64,000 nt of DNA, taken from Omphalotus guepiniiformis. Its lineage: Eukaryota > Basidiomycota > Agaricomycetes > Agaricales > Omphalotaceae. Below, piece after piece: positions 21,818 through 33,892 of this stretch. The notes below the pieces were generated by a model, which was not told the DNA's origin, did not search any database, and saw nothing but the letters and a program-made list of their open reading frames with translations. The stretch lies in the NCBI GenBank assembly GCA_028554645.1, contig JAQOOI010000080.1, forward strand, positions 1,364,001-1,428,000, written 5' to 3'. Both the position numbers and the translations under genes were made by a program. Every line of letters begins with the position of its first letter. The stretch's first letter is position 1.

Positions 21818-24800
21818 TTACACTACACTATATCTCCCTGATGTGGCTGTAGGATTACGCATTTCGGCTTGCAGCGCTGCTGCTGAGGCTTCAATAAGCA
21901 AGCGCTTGATCTCCCTAACTGCTTGCTCAACCCTGTTGGTTGTGAAGGTGTAAGTGGAACCAACATCAAGAAAAATGACTCTTACCCTGTACTCTTCATT
22001 TGACTCGACAAGAAGGTGGAGTTTGGGAGGACCTTCAAGGGGTGGTTCTTTGCCCGGCTCATAATAAATACCTGAGGGCAATCATTAGCAACAGGCGATG
22101 AAGTTTCTTGATAGTCATACCTTTATTAGTCACTGAGGCGCCAGTCATATCAATGAGCTGATTGACTATTAGCAAAGGAGAAACAACAAATAGTACGACT
22201 AAGCGCTTACCTGAACCATAGTCTCCTTGTTCGTGACTCGCCATCTGGCTTTCTGAGGATAGTCGTTGATAGGTATGATTGCATGGAAGTCGGTAGAGTC
22301 AGGATTGCCTTTCCTGTCGGTGCTGTTCTCTAGTTGTAACTGTGATTGCAGCACGAGTTTAGATGCACGTAATTGCGCATTGAGCTTGGCTACGACGCTA
22401 AGAGCCTGCTTGTGAGCAGCTGTGTCTTTCCCAGCGCGTGCAGCAGCTTCCTCAGCAGCCCGCATCTGACTCTGCAGTCTTTCCTCCTCCTTAGCATGCG
22501 CGAGCCGTCTGGCGGCGGCAACTGCACCTCCAACGCCCAAAAGACCCTTTGAAGAGTCTGGCGCTGGACCACGCTTGATCTCAACTTTGAAGTTGCCAAA
22601 CGTCATGTCATCGGTCGTTGTGGCTTTTGCAGTAGCAGTAGCAGCAGTGGACTCCTCTGGCGCGGCAGCTGTCTTCTCATCCTCTGGCTCGCCGTATGCT
22701 TTGCGTTCTGCCCTCTCCTTCGCATCGCGTTCCTTGTCGAGCCTGTCTAGGCCTTTACCGCCAAAGCCGGATCCAGCAGCTTGTGCTTTACCTGATTTGA
22801 GTTTCTCCAAAAAGCCTACGAACTATATCAGCGCCAGATTTAAAAAAAGGTGAAGTGCTACTCACCATTAGCAAGCTCTTCAAGATCTTTGGGCACGGCA
22901 GCATTACTCGCTTTCAGCGCGCGGAAAATGTCCACTGAATAACGGTCCTGTTCCGGAGTAATGAACGTAACGCACGTCCCTTTATTCCCTGCACGGCCTG
23001 TCCGTCCGGCGCGATGAACGTAGTCCTCCATATGATTGGGGGCGTCATAATTAATGACGAGTTTCAGCTGTTTGACATCTAAACCTCTAGCCGCAACAGA
23101 TGTAGCAATGACAATGGGGACCACCCCAGATTTGAAGTCTGCGATAGTCGAATCTCGATCGACTTGATCTTTGCCGCCATGTAGAGACATGCATAAGTAC
23201 CCTTTCCGCATCAACTCTCTAAGAAGATTGTCTGCAGCTTCCTGTCTGTCAACAAACACTAAGGTTCGACATTCAGGGTCCTCGTTATACATCTGGCCAA
23301 GAATTTCCAGCAGCCTCGTGAACTTTGTATCCTCAACCCGAACCTCTACAATCTGTTCAATTTCAGCAGCAACCACAGATCGACCGCCGACGGTGATCTC
23401 CAGCGGCTTTCGAAGTATCTTTCGGGCCAAAGAATCCATCTGCTTAGGAAACGTAGCAGAAAACAATACTGTTTGTCGATCCGGTCGTATGTTGTTGACG
23501 ATCTTCATGACCTGAGGTTCGAAACCCATGTCAAACATGCGGTCAGCTTCATCAAGTACAACGTATGTCACTCGCTTCAGGTTCGTGACACGACCAGAAT
23601 TGGCAGTAAGAAGGTCAATCATACGCCCAGGAGTGCAGACGATAATTTCGGCGCCCTTCTTCAGCTCAGCTATTTGGTCCTTGATAGGTGAGCCACCATA
23701 TGCACAGACCGCCCGCAAAGCACGCGAAATTTAGTAAGATTACGAGTACGAAGAATGAAAGGACGTTACCCGCAAGTTCATGACTTTCAGAAAAGGCTTG
23801 CATTCCCTGTGAATCTGAACTGCTAATTCACGAGTAGGAGTCATGACAATGGCTACCGGTCCCTCCATCTGTTCCAAAGGACGTTGGTCTTTAATGTGCC
23901 TGAAGAGAGGTAAAAGAAAGGCGATTGTTTTCCCGGAGCCAGTTTTCGCAACACCTATCACATCGCGGCCGGACATGATGGCAGGTATAGCTTGGGCTTG
24001 GATAGACGTTGGGGCTGTGTAGTTCAGCCGCTTAATGACGTCCAGGCTGAAGGAAAGAGGTATTCGTAAGTGCTTAAAGGCAAACGACGATGTAGACATA
24101 CCAATTAGCGGGTAACCCGTAGTGACTCCATTTCGTTACAGGCCTGGGACAATCGACTCCGCGAATTTTGATGCTGTCGAGTTCAAGTCGGAGAAGATCT
24201 GCCTCCTCGTCAGTCATAGCAGCAATATCAGGGGGAGGTACATAGAATTCTTTGCGGAAAGGTTCGTATTTGACACGCGAATGATCGACCGCAGCTAGAT
24301 CCTTCTTTTTGGCTTTCTTCGCTGCCAAAGCCAAGATATCCTCGGGATTTAGATCGGTAGCGTCGAGCTCGTCGGGTGCAGCAGACTCGACAAGGTCCTC
24401 CAAATCGTCATCTCCTTGGTCAAGACGTTTGCTAAGACGACCATTGGACACTCCAACCATTTTCTTCATATCCTCCATGTTCACCTTCTTCACCTCCTCC
24501 TTGACACCGCTCATGAACGCATCCAGAGGGTCGTCCTCTTCCTCTTCATCAACATCCATGGTATTTCCGGCTTTCTTCTTCAAGGCCTGATCCATTCTAT
24601 TCGCCTCTTCGTCATCATCGTCAACCTCAAGGTCTCCAACACTGGCTTCACCTTCGGCCATTGTCATATCTATAGCAGGCATATCTTCCAACTTCTCCAA
24701 CTTCCGCTTGGTTTCGACTGCATCATCCAAAGAAGCTACCGCTGATTTCGTGAACTCGGGCTTCAGAGGAAGCCCTTTGAGGCCAAGGCCAGTAAGTGCC

Positions 24801-25442
24801 GAGCGATTCAGTTGACCAAGGGGTTTTGAAGCGGTTTCTGCGGGCACTGTAACAAATGGATCAAGTGATGTGAAATCTAGAAGCTGAGATGATAGAGGAC
24901 TGAGGCATACCTGGCGCAGATTTTCCAGCAAGAGCCATAGCTTTTGCTTTAGCTTCACCAAGCGCTTTTTGGGCTTCTCGGTTCTTCTTCCATGCTTCCA
25001 ACTTTGCTCTTCTCGCTTTGACAGCTTCGTCTTCGGGAGGGGGTGTCGGAGTGGCGCCAGTAGGGACTCGAGTTCGAGGAGGAGTCGGAGGGGCTGCGCG
25101 CCGCTCCTTCGAGCGAGAACGACGACGGTCGTCACGTTTATCGTCTTTTCTGTCTTCTCTCCTGTCTTCTCGTCTGTCGTCCCTGTAATCTCGTCTCCGG
25201 TCATCCCTATATCTATCATCTCGATACCGATCCCTTTCTCTATCCCTTGGTCTATCCCTCTCCCTGTCTCTATCCTTTTCTCGATCCCATTCTCGGTCCC
25301 TGTCATCGTCATATCTGGATCTGTTGCTGGACCTTTGGGTACTGCGCCTCGTTGGCGACGGAGACCGGGGTGAAGAACGATGAGATTGTCTTACCCTTTT
25401 ATTAGAAGAGTCCGGTGAATACGACCTATCCCTGCGAACCAT
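21818..25442 (-). CDS. PRP5: Pre-mRNA-splicing ATP-dependent RNA helicase Prp5 (DDX46-like)
   Basis: Prp5 is a DEAD-box protein that lets U2 snRNP join the branch site. The N-terminus ([16 protein letters not shown]) is a long Arg/Asp/Ser-repeat domain, then a Lys/Glu-rich region with the acidic run [15 protein letters not shown]. The helicase core has the Q-motif [16 protein letters not shown], motif [28 protein letters not shown] in [30 protein letters not shown] and [10 protein letters not shown]. The C-terminal part ([48 protein letters not shown]) is found in Prp5/DDX46 proteins and separates this gene from other DEAD-box helicases. About 1,070 residues in several exons. It starts 141 bases from the divergent PI31 gene. 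Confidence 0.95.
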
Positions 25443-25583
25443 TCTGTTGAGGAGGAGTGAAGGAAAGGTGGTGGTGTTTGTTCATGCTTGGTTCAGGAGT
25501 CTCTGACCTTCCCGGCTCTTTTCGGCCCGGTTCAGCTGATAATGACGCGCAAGAGTGACTTCGATATTGTGTCTTCTACCACC

Positions 25584-26702
25584 ATGGCCAATATTCTTGA
25601 CGCTTCAGCTTTGATATCACTACTACCTACTCTTCTCCCATCAGCCGATAAGAAACTTCGACAGCCTCAGGATGCTCTTGCTGCTTTGTCTCATTCCATC
25701 TTTTCTGCTTTGGCTTTCCGTTTGATTGCTGTGGATGAATCGTCGTCTACATCGCCCGATCCTACTAATACCCTTCCTCCTGAATGGAAGGAAAACGGTC
25801 CGGGGAACTATACATTCAGATACAAGCACGAGCAGAGCAGCCTTGAATTTATTGTAAAGATATCTAAGCTAGGCTCTCGCACTCTATTCAATGCCATTGC
25901 TGTCGAGGTGCGTACTTGATGCGGGTCAAATCTAGCGCGCAGTCAATTACAACTCAGCAGAATGATAAAACCACGTCCTTGGACATATCTACAGAGGATT
26001 TTACCTCGCCGTCTTCTTTTCCATATGACGTCGGGACTTCCGAAACGCCTCTTGTGCACTGCTTCATCTCCTCAAATCGTATTACAGACTTTGTCGCCCA
26101 ATACAAACTCAAAATAATTCAAAAGCTTGTGCCAGGTCTAAGGAAAGATGGATATATAGAAGAAGCTGATGAGAAAACGCATGTGTCCTCTGTTGATACC
26201 TCCCGCAGCTCTACCAGTGTTCAGCCACCACCCCAAATTCCGCGGTTTGATCCCAATGAAGAGTTTCCATACCATCCCTCTCATATCGGGCCTCGCAATC
26301 CTCTTCAAATTGGGAGGCGAGATCTGGATCCCATTCCAGGTGGTTCGTTCCAGCCACCCCCACTTTTCGCACCTGACAATGGTGATGGTATGTATGTCGG
26401 TCCCGATCATCCCATCTTTTCGGGTAGGAGAGGCCAGGGGATGCCAGGCATCCGTGGTCCCTGGGGCGGAGACGGTTTTTTGCCGCCCATGGGGGCACCT
26501 CCAGGTGCTAGGTTTGACCCTGTGGGACCAGTTTTCCCCGGAAATTTTGGCCCCAGAAGAGGAGGTAACGTACCTGGCGGAGGAAATCTTTACGGTCCCG
26601 ATAATGACGAATTCATGCCTCCCGGTGCGGTAAGTAAACCCAATCGAGCTGTCTCTGCGCAACTTCTACTTACTGCCGTTATAGGGCGACATGTTCATGT
26701 AA
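25584..26702 (+). CDS. PI31-like proteasome regulator (Fub1/PSMF1)
   Basis: The N-terminal ~150 residues (MANILDASALISLLPTLLP; PEWKENGPGNYTFRYKHEQS; LVHCFISSNRITDFVAQYKL) form the FP-type domain of PI31. The C-terminal half is Pro/Gly-rich with RFDPNEEFPYHPSHIGPRN and GARFDPVGP, the signature of the PI31 proteasome-binding tail. After a final small intron the protein ends PPGAGDMFM. PI31 proteins bind the 20S core proteasome and affect its activity and assembly. The ATG at 25584 has a strong start context (ACCACCATGG). An in-frame Met at 25542 exists but precedes non-conserved residues. Confidence 0.9.
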
Positions 26703-26914
26703 CATTGTATTTGTAACATTCTGTATTGTTGTTCGAATCTGCCAGTAGTAGTATATACTGAGTCACGATTGTCAAAGCTGTCGAATGCCTAAGCACGCTG
26801 CACCAGAAGATAAGATAGTGGGAACCTATTGATGTCCAAAAAAGGAAGTTTCGCAGTGTGCAAAGTCGTATAAAATGAGGCTGGAGCGGTGTTTTCCTGC
26901 CTAATCACAACTCC

Positions 26915-27874
26915 ATGTCTTCTCCCCCAAGTTCTCCAACTAGTAGGACAAGTTCAACTTTAGGATCTTCTACAGCCATGCGTCGTAAATCAACGATACC
27001 ACCAGGTTTTCGTGCTCCTCCGAGACCTAAACCACGCCCGATCACAGAAATGTCCGTACGTGAGTTACAGGACTTGCACAATAGAAATCTACGGATACTC
27101 TCGTCTCCGTATGTTTGATGGTTTCTCATTTGCTTACTTTATCTGATATTTTACATTAGAGGTGCCTCTACATCCGCATACGTGCAGAAGGTTGCAACCG
27201 AGCAGGCTATGATTGAGTCCCAGTTGGTAGAAGTTCATGGAATGGACATTATCAATGCAGGGCTTAAGAATACAAAAATCATAGGCGAAGATGATATCGT
27301 GGTAGACCCAACAACTGAACCTCCACTGAGCAGAGCTATCGATGCCAAGCGAAAGGCTCTAGCTCAATTTGTATGTTCACTAGCCGCTCTCTTGATTTGG
27401 CCAAAGCTCACAATCCGATAATAGGGTGCCTCCGCTGGACCAACTGCTATAGGTTCACTCAACTTTCAAGAAGCGATTGAGATCGAACAACGCGCACATG
27501 CCCAGGATCTTGAAAGGCAACAGCGTCTCGAGGAGAAACGACGACGCCATGGCTATCCTATGCAAGGCGAGGTAATGACTCGGCAAGAGCGAGAAGCAAG
27601 GATTTGGGCTTTCATGTATGTGTACTTTGTGCTTCTTTTCTTCAATATCTGACTGTTTCCCATGAATCACAAACCAACAGATTCAGACCTCGAAGATGAT
27701 GACGAGGAAGACGATGATGACCCAGCAACTTGGTTCGATGACGATCAAGACGACGGCCGAAAAGGCCAGGACATCATTGAACCGGACGAGGAAGATCTCT
27801 CCAACATCATCCGAATCGACACCAACATGTTACACTATAGCACATTCTACGAACCCAAGGATGATGGTGATTGA
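26915..27874 (+). CDS. Conserved-looking acidic coiled-coil protein, unknown function
   Basis: I do not recognise the family. It starts MSSPPSSPTSRTSST, then a Pro/Arg segment (PPGFRAPPRPKPRP) and a helical region SVRELQDLHNRNLRILSS. After an intron at about 27109-27160 come SAYVQKVATEQAMIESQLVE and SRAIDAKRKALAQFGASAG. A likely coiled coil (EAIEIEQRAHAQDLERQQRL) follows. The last exon is very acidic (LEDDDEEDDDDPATWFDDDQ) and ends YEPKDDGD. About 250 residues with three introns. The repeated Leu/Glu pattern and acid tail suggest a structural or adaptor protein, perhaps nuclear. This is a guess from composition only. Confidence 0.75.
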
Positions 27875-27969
27875 TCATGAATGTCATATATCCGTGAAAC
27901 AAATGTATGTAACATTAGGGGGAACATAGTGGAAGAGAATCATGATAAAAATGCAACAGTATTTTAGGA

Positions 27970-30900
27970 TCAACGCGCATGCACAGGGCAACTCTTCCCT
28001 CTCTGCAGCCATGAGGAAAGACAATCTACAAATAGCCGGTCGGTACAGTGCGCTGAAGAAAGTTGAGCTGGACTCACGATTATGGAAACTGCAAAAGCAG
28101 CTCAAGCGCGCAACCATAGAACCTGTGGAGGGCAACTGTGAATATGACGGGATGATGGATGGCACTTGTCCTACCTTTTACGAACTCCTCCAAGCATATC
28201 ACACCTGTAACCCAGTGTCAAACAAGCCAATCACGATGTGAAGAAGACAGTACATACATTCCACGCCGATCAGTGCGCTCTCTGCAGGTAACTTATACAC
28301 AAGGTACTTCGCAGATTGCGGAGTGGTTCCAGACCCGCCTTCCAAACAAGCTTTGACGTGCGCCTCTTGTTCAGCAGGACCGCCAACTTGATCGAGACCG
28401 GTATTGCAGACAGGACACCTAAGCAAGACATTCAGGATGGTGAGTGATCGGATAGACTGAAATGACTCACTCCGCGAGATCGCTGAGCTGTGAACTAGAC
28501 TGCCCCCTGGAAAGATGGGCAGGTACTATGAGCCGCTCTTGGTCAATGAATACGCGTTCCATAGATAAAGTTCGAATTCCATGCAACCGGCTGGGGACTG
28601 TGCCATTCACTTCCTCGAAACAATTCTGGCATACACGCTGCGAGCTGGATGATGCATCGGTTACTGCATCGGAAGCATTACTCTCATAGACGATATCGGT
28701 TGGATCAAGAAGTGCTCGGAATGAAGAACATCTGTCGCAGAAAATCCTCCCGCATCTGCGGCAATGCTTGGGAATCATGACAAGTCAGCTCAGGGTTTTG
28801 CATAGCAGGAAGAAACCTACGTGCTAAGAGAGAGGGACAGTCAATGATGGTACACAGTCAGATCGGCGATGTAAAACACTCACTCGTCGGTTGAGGAAAT
28901 TGAAACGTCGCTGGCAATCGCGGCATTGATGAACATCCTCATCTTTCTCCCAATGATGAATTTGATGTGGACTGGGAGCCGTCCAACGAGCTACTTTTTG
29001 CGGTGCCTCGTGAGTTGGCACACGGAAGTCCGGAGCCTGAGACAATTGGGGAGTCAAGTCAGTAGGCGTCCTATGCAACTCGTGGCGACTAAAGTAGCCA
29101 GTGGATCCAGAAGATCTAGAAGAAGGTCGGGCGAATTCATGAGGGGAAGAGGTAGGATAATGGAAGGATTCGTCAGAATCATCGCCGTCTTCATCTAGCT
29201 CGTCATCTGCTCAAGGGATAAGCATGGAAGCAAAATCATGAATGGGGAGTACGTGCCTTCACCGGTAATCAAGAGACCCTGAGCTCCTGCGGTAAGTCTA
29301 CGGCGTTCCAACTCACGACTATAAGCGTTTAAAAGGACTTCCGCCTGAGTTTTGCGCTCGAGATCGTCATCGGCTGTGCAAATAATTGTCAGACCTGATC
29401 TTCGCAAAACGACGATTTGGCTACCTAGTATTCCTTGCCTCAATTCCATTGTAGCGCGTTCAAGTTTTGCAATCGCACGTCGCGCTTCTAATGCAGAGTT
29501 GGACGCGCCATTGGACGATTCCGACTGAGTGCCAACCAGATATCGAGCACGACCCACATAATCTTGAGCCGTCGCAAAAAAGTTCGACGACATCGCACTC
29601 AGCTCCTGGCCGTCTTCGTCGACAAGCTCACTTGATGCAGCTTCGGTGTACGGAATGAGACTGCCATCAGGACCAGTATGATACATGCCGCCGTCGGGAA
29701 GTAAGAAAGGCAAAGGTGGTATATCTAACCTGCGACGCATGACTCGGACCCATCGGCGCCGACGAACCCAACTTGTCGGCTGAGGAGCACGACTAGAGCT
29801 GGAGGACAACGAAGAACGGCGTGAGGAAGGCCCGCCCAGGCTGGGGGACAGCGCCATACCGCCCGTTAGAATTCGTTCCAGCTGAGGGGGCATTTCTGCT
29901 GTCCACTGGTCGTCAGGATCGCTAAACCGATGTGCATATTGCCATCCTTCTTCCGCATCTACACCCGGATGCGTGACATCGAGTGTCCAGTCAGAACTAA
30001 GTAAAACAATTAGAAATGAAATCTATGTTGGAGAAAGGTCACGGAAAGATACTTGCAGCCAGAAGTGACTTCTTTCAGCTCCTTCCAAGTGTGTCGAACC
30101 TGGTCTGGGTAAAGTCCAAGGACTATCTCGCAATGGCAATTGAACATCACTCCGCCAAGCTGGAACAATTTCCCCGCCTGACTGGTCATCCGAGCTGGGC
30201 ATTTTCAATTCAAACGGCGGGCGACGGCCTTGCTTGCCTAAACCAGAAGTTGTAAACTTTGGCCTGCCACCAGACACCGCTAAGGTTTTGATGCGGGTGT
30301 CCAAGCGATTATTTTCGTAGAGTATCAACGGGACTGTAGTATGCACAGATAACGGATTATATATAGCTGTTGTGCCACGCCATCGTTCGGCTTCGGCTCT
30401 TTGAAGAACCTGTGAAGGAGGATGAGTATCAAGAGTATTTTTATTTTCCGAATGTAGAGCTTACCTCACAAATCCATACTTCGAAAACAGCAGCAGCAGC
30501 ATCATAAGCAGTCTCTCCCCAATTATTTCTGATTAATGGGTCAGCTGATTGCTTTATGAGAAGATATAACACCACTGGTAAGTGGCCCTTTGAAGCAGCA
30601 TTCACTAAACGCGTGATCAATAATTCGTTGGCCTTCATGGTAATTCTGTTACTCACTCAGAGGCGTCCATCCACCTTTGCTGCGCACATCAACGCCAGCG
30701 ACGCCATCTATCTCTGAAGTGGCTCCCCCGACCTCGCAAAGCCACCGTACAATGTCAAGATATCCCTGAGGCATGGTCAGCCCCAAGCGGTAGCTACACG
30801 TGAAGCTCACGCACTTTGGAACAAGCATTATGAAGAGCAGTCCACCCATCAGCATCTCGTGCATGAACATCAGATCTTTCAGGCAGAAGGTATTTGACGA

Positions 30901-31535
30901 TATGGAGATGCCCGTTTAGCGCAGCCTTATGGAGAGCAGTCTGTGATGCACAAGGACGTAAGACGGAACCCGGAAGAATTGATAGACGCGACGTTTTACC
31001 TCGCCTTCCTTATCTTCCATGTCAGGCATTGCACCACAGTCTTCTATGACTAAAGAACGAAAATAACAATCAAGTACGCGCAGATAAGCATAGTTCGACG
31101 AAACTCACGCCACGTTACGATATCAAGATAGCCTCTGCTGGCTGCAGCATGAAGAGCAGTGAAACCGGTGCGAGTAGATGCGTCATTTGCGAGACCAAAT
31201 GGCTCGACGTCCCCTGTCTGAGAAGCATTCCGAAACAACTTTTTTAACAGCGAGAGATCTCCGGATGAAGCGGCGGCGTAGAGAGATTCTAACTGTGCGG
31301 GGGAAGGGTGAGACTGGGGTGGGGGTGCCGGTGCAGCCTGAAGAAGAGCATCATCATTTAAGCTGGCCGTCGAGGAGACCGAAGCACCAGGATAGACAAA
31401 GTCTTCCTCGTCCTCGTCATTCGCAGTGGGATCCTTAGAGTTGGTGCCGCCATCATAGACGAAGTGATCCGACGAGGAGTCTGTCGTTAATTGAGTGTCC
31501 GAGAGACCAGACCTAGGAGAGCATATGAGCGACAT
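27970..31535 (-). CDS. Ankyrin-DysF-FYVE-RING protein, probable endosomal E3 ligase
   Basis: One long multi-exon gene joins four modules. From MSLICSPRSGLSDTQ an acidic Ser-rich leader precedes four or five ankyrin repeats (LYAAASSGDLSLLKKLF; TGFTALHAAASRGYLDIV; GYLDIVRWLCEVGG; NAASKGHLPVVLYLLIKQSA). A DysF pair follows: DWTLDVTHPGVDAEEGWQYA and, after a Ser-rich loop, SWVRRRRWVRVMRRR. A FYVE finger comes next (HQCRDCQRRFNFLNRR, then HCRRCGRIFCDRC and RVCQNC). The C-terminus has LRCPVCNTGL and a RING rebuilt from three small exons: ECVICLEEFVK, GSMVARLSCFCSFHNHC and LSSWLQRGKSCPVHAR. FYVE plus C-terminal RING is the layout of yeast Pib1, a PI3P-binding vacuolar/endosomal ubiquitin ligase. The added ankyrin and DysF parts suggest extra cargo or membrane contacts. 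Confidence 0.85.
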
Positions 31536-32059
31536 AGTGTCAAGAACGAGAAAGAAGGAGTAAGCTACTCTTCAATTGTCCCAAGATGAGGTCTTATGTT
31601 GCTCATGCCTGCAGTCCACTCGTGGGAACTTGACCAGCTCACTGACACATGACCGAGGGCGCGTAAAAAAAATTGATCAGATTTTGTGGCCTGTGGCCTT
31701 CAATATTGTGTGGCACATTCACCGTTGTGCCAATTGTGTCTGTGTCGATTATACCTCCCATAATACGTAGTATAAATCAGACAATTAAATTTGCAATTGG
31801 CAATCTGCGCGAGCTTGTATGCAGTGCTCACACGACCGGTCACCCTTAAATTTGTAGATAATAGATTACATCTGAGATACGATTGTATGTCATGCTCTGC
31901 AACATCCAGCTGGTTTATCACGCAAGACACACGCGAGCAGAAAAATCAAAAGCTTTTCAAGACGGAAGAGGAAATAAAGATCCTCCGACTGGTCACAGCG
32001 TCTAACACGGAGATGAAAACGGGAGTCATCAACGAATTTTCTTTTTTTTCTCCCTTTTT
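31536..32059. promoter_or_regulatory. Divergent intergenic region before the aminotransferase gene
   Basis: These 524 bases lie between the FYVE-RING gene start (-) and the aminotransferase gene start (+), so both promoters should be here. A pyrimidine run (TTTTCTTTTTTTTCTCCCTTTTT) sits directly before the first ATG at 32060. No gene seen. Confidence 0.4.
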
Positions 32060-33813
32060 ATGCAAGCTGTCCGCACTCAGTTTTTAAAGTCTCTCCAATC
32101 CCGAGCCATTTCCCCTTTCAATCGTTCCTTCTTTACCACCATGGCTAGCCAAAAACCAAAAGATCGTTCCAATCTCATCAAATATTCGTCTCGGCTAGAA
32201 GAGGGACGTGCCCTCGCTCAGGATGTCTGGTCAATTTACAAGTACGTATTCAGGTTACCCACAGAGGCTCGTTATTTGACAATTAATCCTCGAAAGTGTC
32301 GCAAATCTCCCTGCAGACTGTATAAACCTTGGACAGGGGTATATGAACTTTGCGCCTCCCACATGGGTGACTCAGGCTGCAGAACAGGCGTTGAATGCTG
32401 TAGCCACAAACCATTACTCTCATCCTAAAGGTCGCCTCCGTCTGCGAGAAGCCATCAAGAATGCCTATCAAGGTCAATTCAATAGAGACCTAAATGCAGA
32501 AACGGAGATCTTAGTCACCAGCGGGGCCAACGAAGGTACGCAATTGATAGTATTTTTTGCATCTTGAACCCACTCTGATCATAGCCACAGGTCAATACTC
32601 TGTATTCACGGCTTTTCTAGAAACAGGTGATGAAGTGATCATGTTCGAACCTTTCTTCGATCAATATCTTCCTTCGATCACGTTCAACGGCGGGAAACCA
32701 GTCTATGTTCCTTTACATCCTCCAACTCATGCTTCGGGCAAATTCTCGAGCAATGATTGGACTATCGATGGAGATGAACTCAGACGTGCGATCACTTCGC
32801 GAACTAAGATGATCATTGTCAATACACCGCACAACCCCGTTGGCAAAGTATTCACCAAGCAAGAGCTAGAAATCATAGCTGCGCTAGCGGAAGAATTTAA
32901 CCTGATCGTCATGTCGGACGAAGTGGTGAGTGCTCCTTACTCGAGATTGGATCCCGTTTCTAATGTCTCTTCCGTCAGTATGACTGCTTAGTATACGATG
33001 ACAAGGAACACGTCCGAATTGCGACTCTTCCTGGAATGTGGGACCGTACGGTGACTGTTGGGTCTGCAGGAAGTATGTGAACGCATACATAGAACTATCT
33101 TGTTCGGGCATGCTCACTCTGCTTTTAGAGAGTTTCGCCGCAACAGGTTGGAGAGTCGGTTGGCTGATTGGACCTGAATATATCATCAAACCCACACTCG
33201 CAGCTACTACGCGCATCGTGTTCTGCTCAAACTCCCCCTTACAGGAAGCAACCGCTGTCGGTTTAGAGAAGGCTCAGAAAAACAATTTCTTTGCAACACA
33301 GCTCGCAGAATACGCTGAAAGACGTGCAGTCTTGACGGATTGCTTTGATGAATTGGGACTTCCCTACACGTACCCTGAAGGAAGCTATTTCATCCTTTTG
33401 GTAGGTGACTTTTGCCCTGCAAGGATGGGACACGAATTGACTTGATTGAAGGACATTTCCCGCGTGAAATTCCCGGAGGATTACCCCTTCCCCGAAAGTG
33501 TGCTCGGTCGAGGTCGCGACTTCAAGTATGCCTAACGTCTTGTGGTGCACTAGAAAACCCGTTTACTGATAGTTTTTACAGAGCTTGCTGGTTCATTGCT
33601 ATTGAGATCGGGGTTTCATCCATACCCGTGAGTGAGGTAAGAAATTCGTTCTTCATCGCCAGTCAAGCACAAGAATAATTCCGCCCTTAGTTCTATTGTG
33701 AAGAGCACGCGAATATTGGCGAAGTCTATGGGCGATTTGCGTTCTGCAAGGACATCGATACCTTGAGGCAGGCTTCTGATAGACTGCTGAAACTGAAACA
33801 GTACATTGTGTAA
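32060..33813 (+). CDS. BNA3: Kynurenine aminotransferase / cysteine-S-conjugate lyase type (Bna3-like)
   Basis: This fold-type I PLP enzyme converts kynurenine to kynurenate using a 2-oxo acid. Key blocks are LGQGYMNFAPPTWVTQAAEQ, YSHPKGRLRLREAI, VTSGANEG, EVIMFEPFFDQYLPSI, IIVNTPHNPVGKVF, VMSDEV, and the PLP lysine in TVGSAGKSFAATGWRVGWLI. The codon of that lysine is split by an intron near 33075-33127. The end reads DRLLKLKQYIV. The first ATG (32060) adds MQAVRTQFLKSLQSRAISPF, a basic, amphipathic mitochondrial-type leader. A second in-frame ATG at 32141 has the stronger context ACCACCATGG. About 450 residues with roughly seven introns. Activity on other amino acids is possible in this family. 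Confidence 0.88.
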
Positions 33814-33892
33814 TCACTCGACATAATTGTAATGCTGTTATAGATGCGAGGTCGCGTTTGCTATGCAATTGCCATTATCTTATTTCTATTAA

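Noticed and set aside
24860..25442. Arg/Asp/Ser repeat as a possible separate SR protein
   Set aside because: The repeat reads in frame through introns into the PRP5 helicase core, as in DDX46.
26138..26662. 174-codon minus-strand frame
   Set aside because: It is antisense to the Pro/Gly-rich PI31 exon, whose biased codons create open frames on the other strand.
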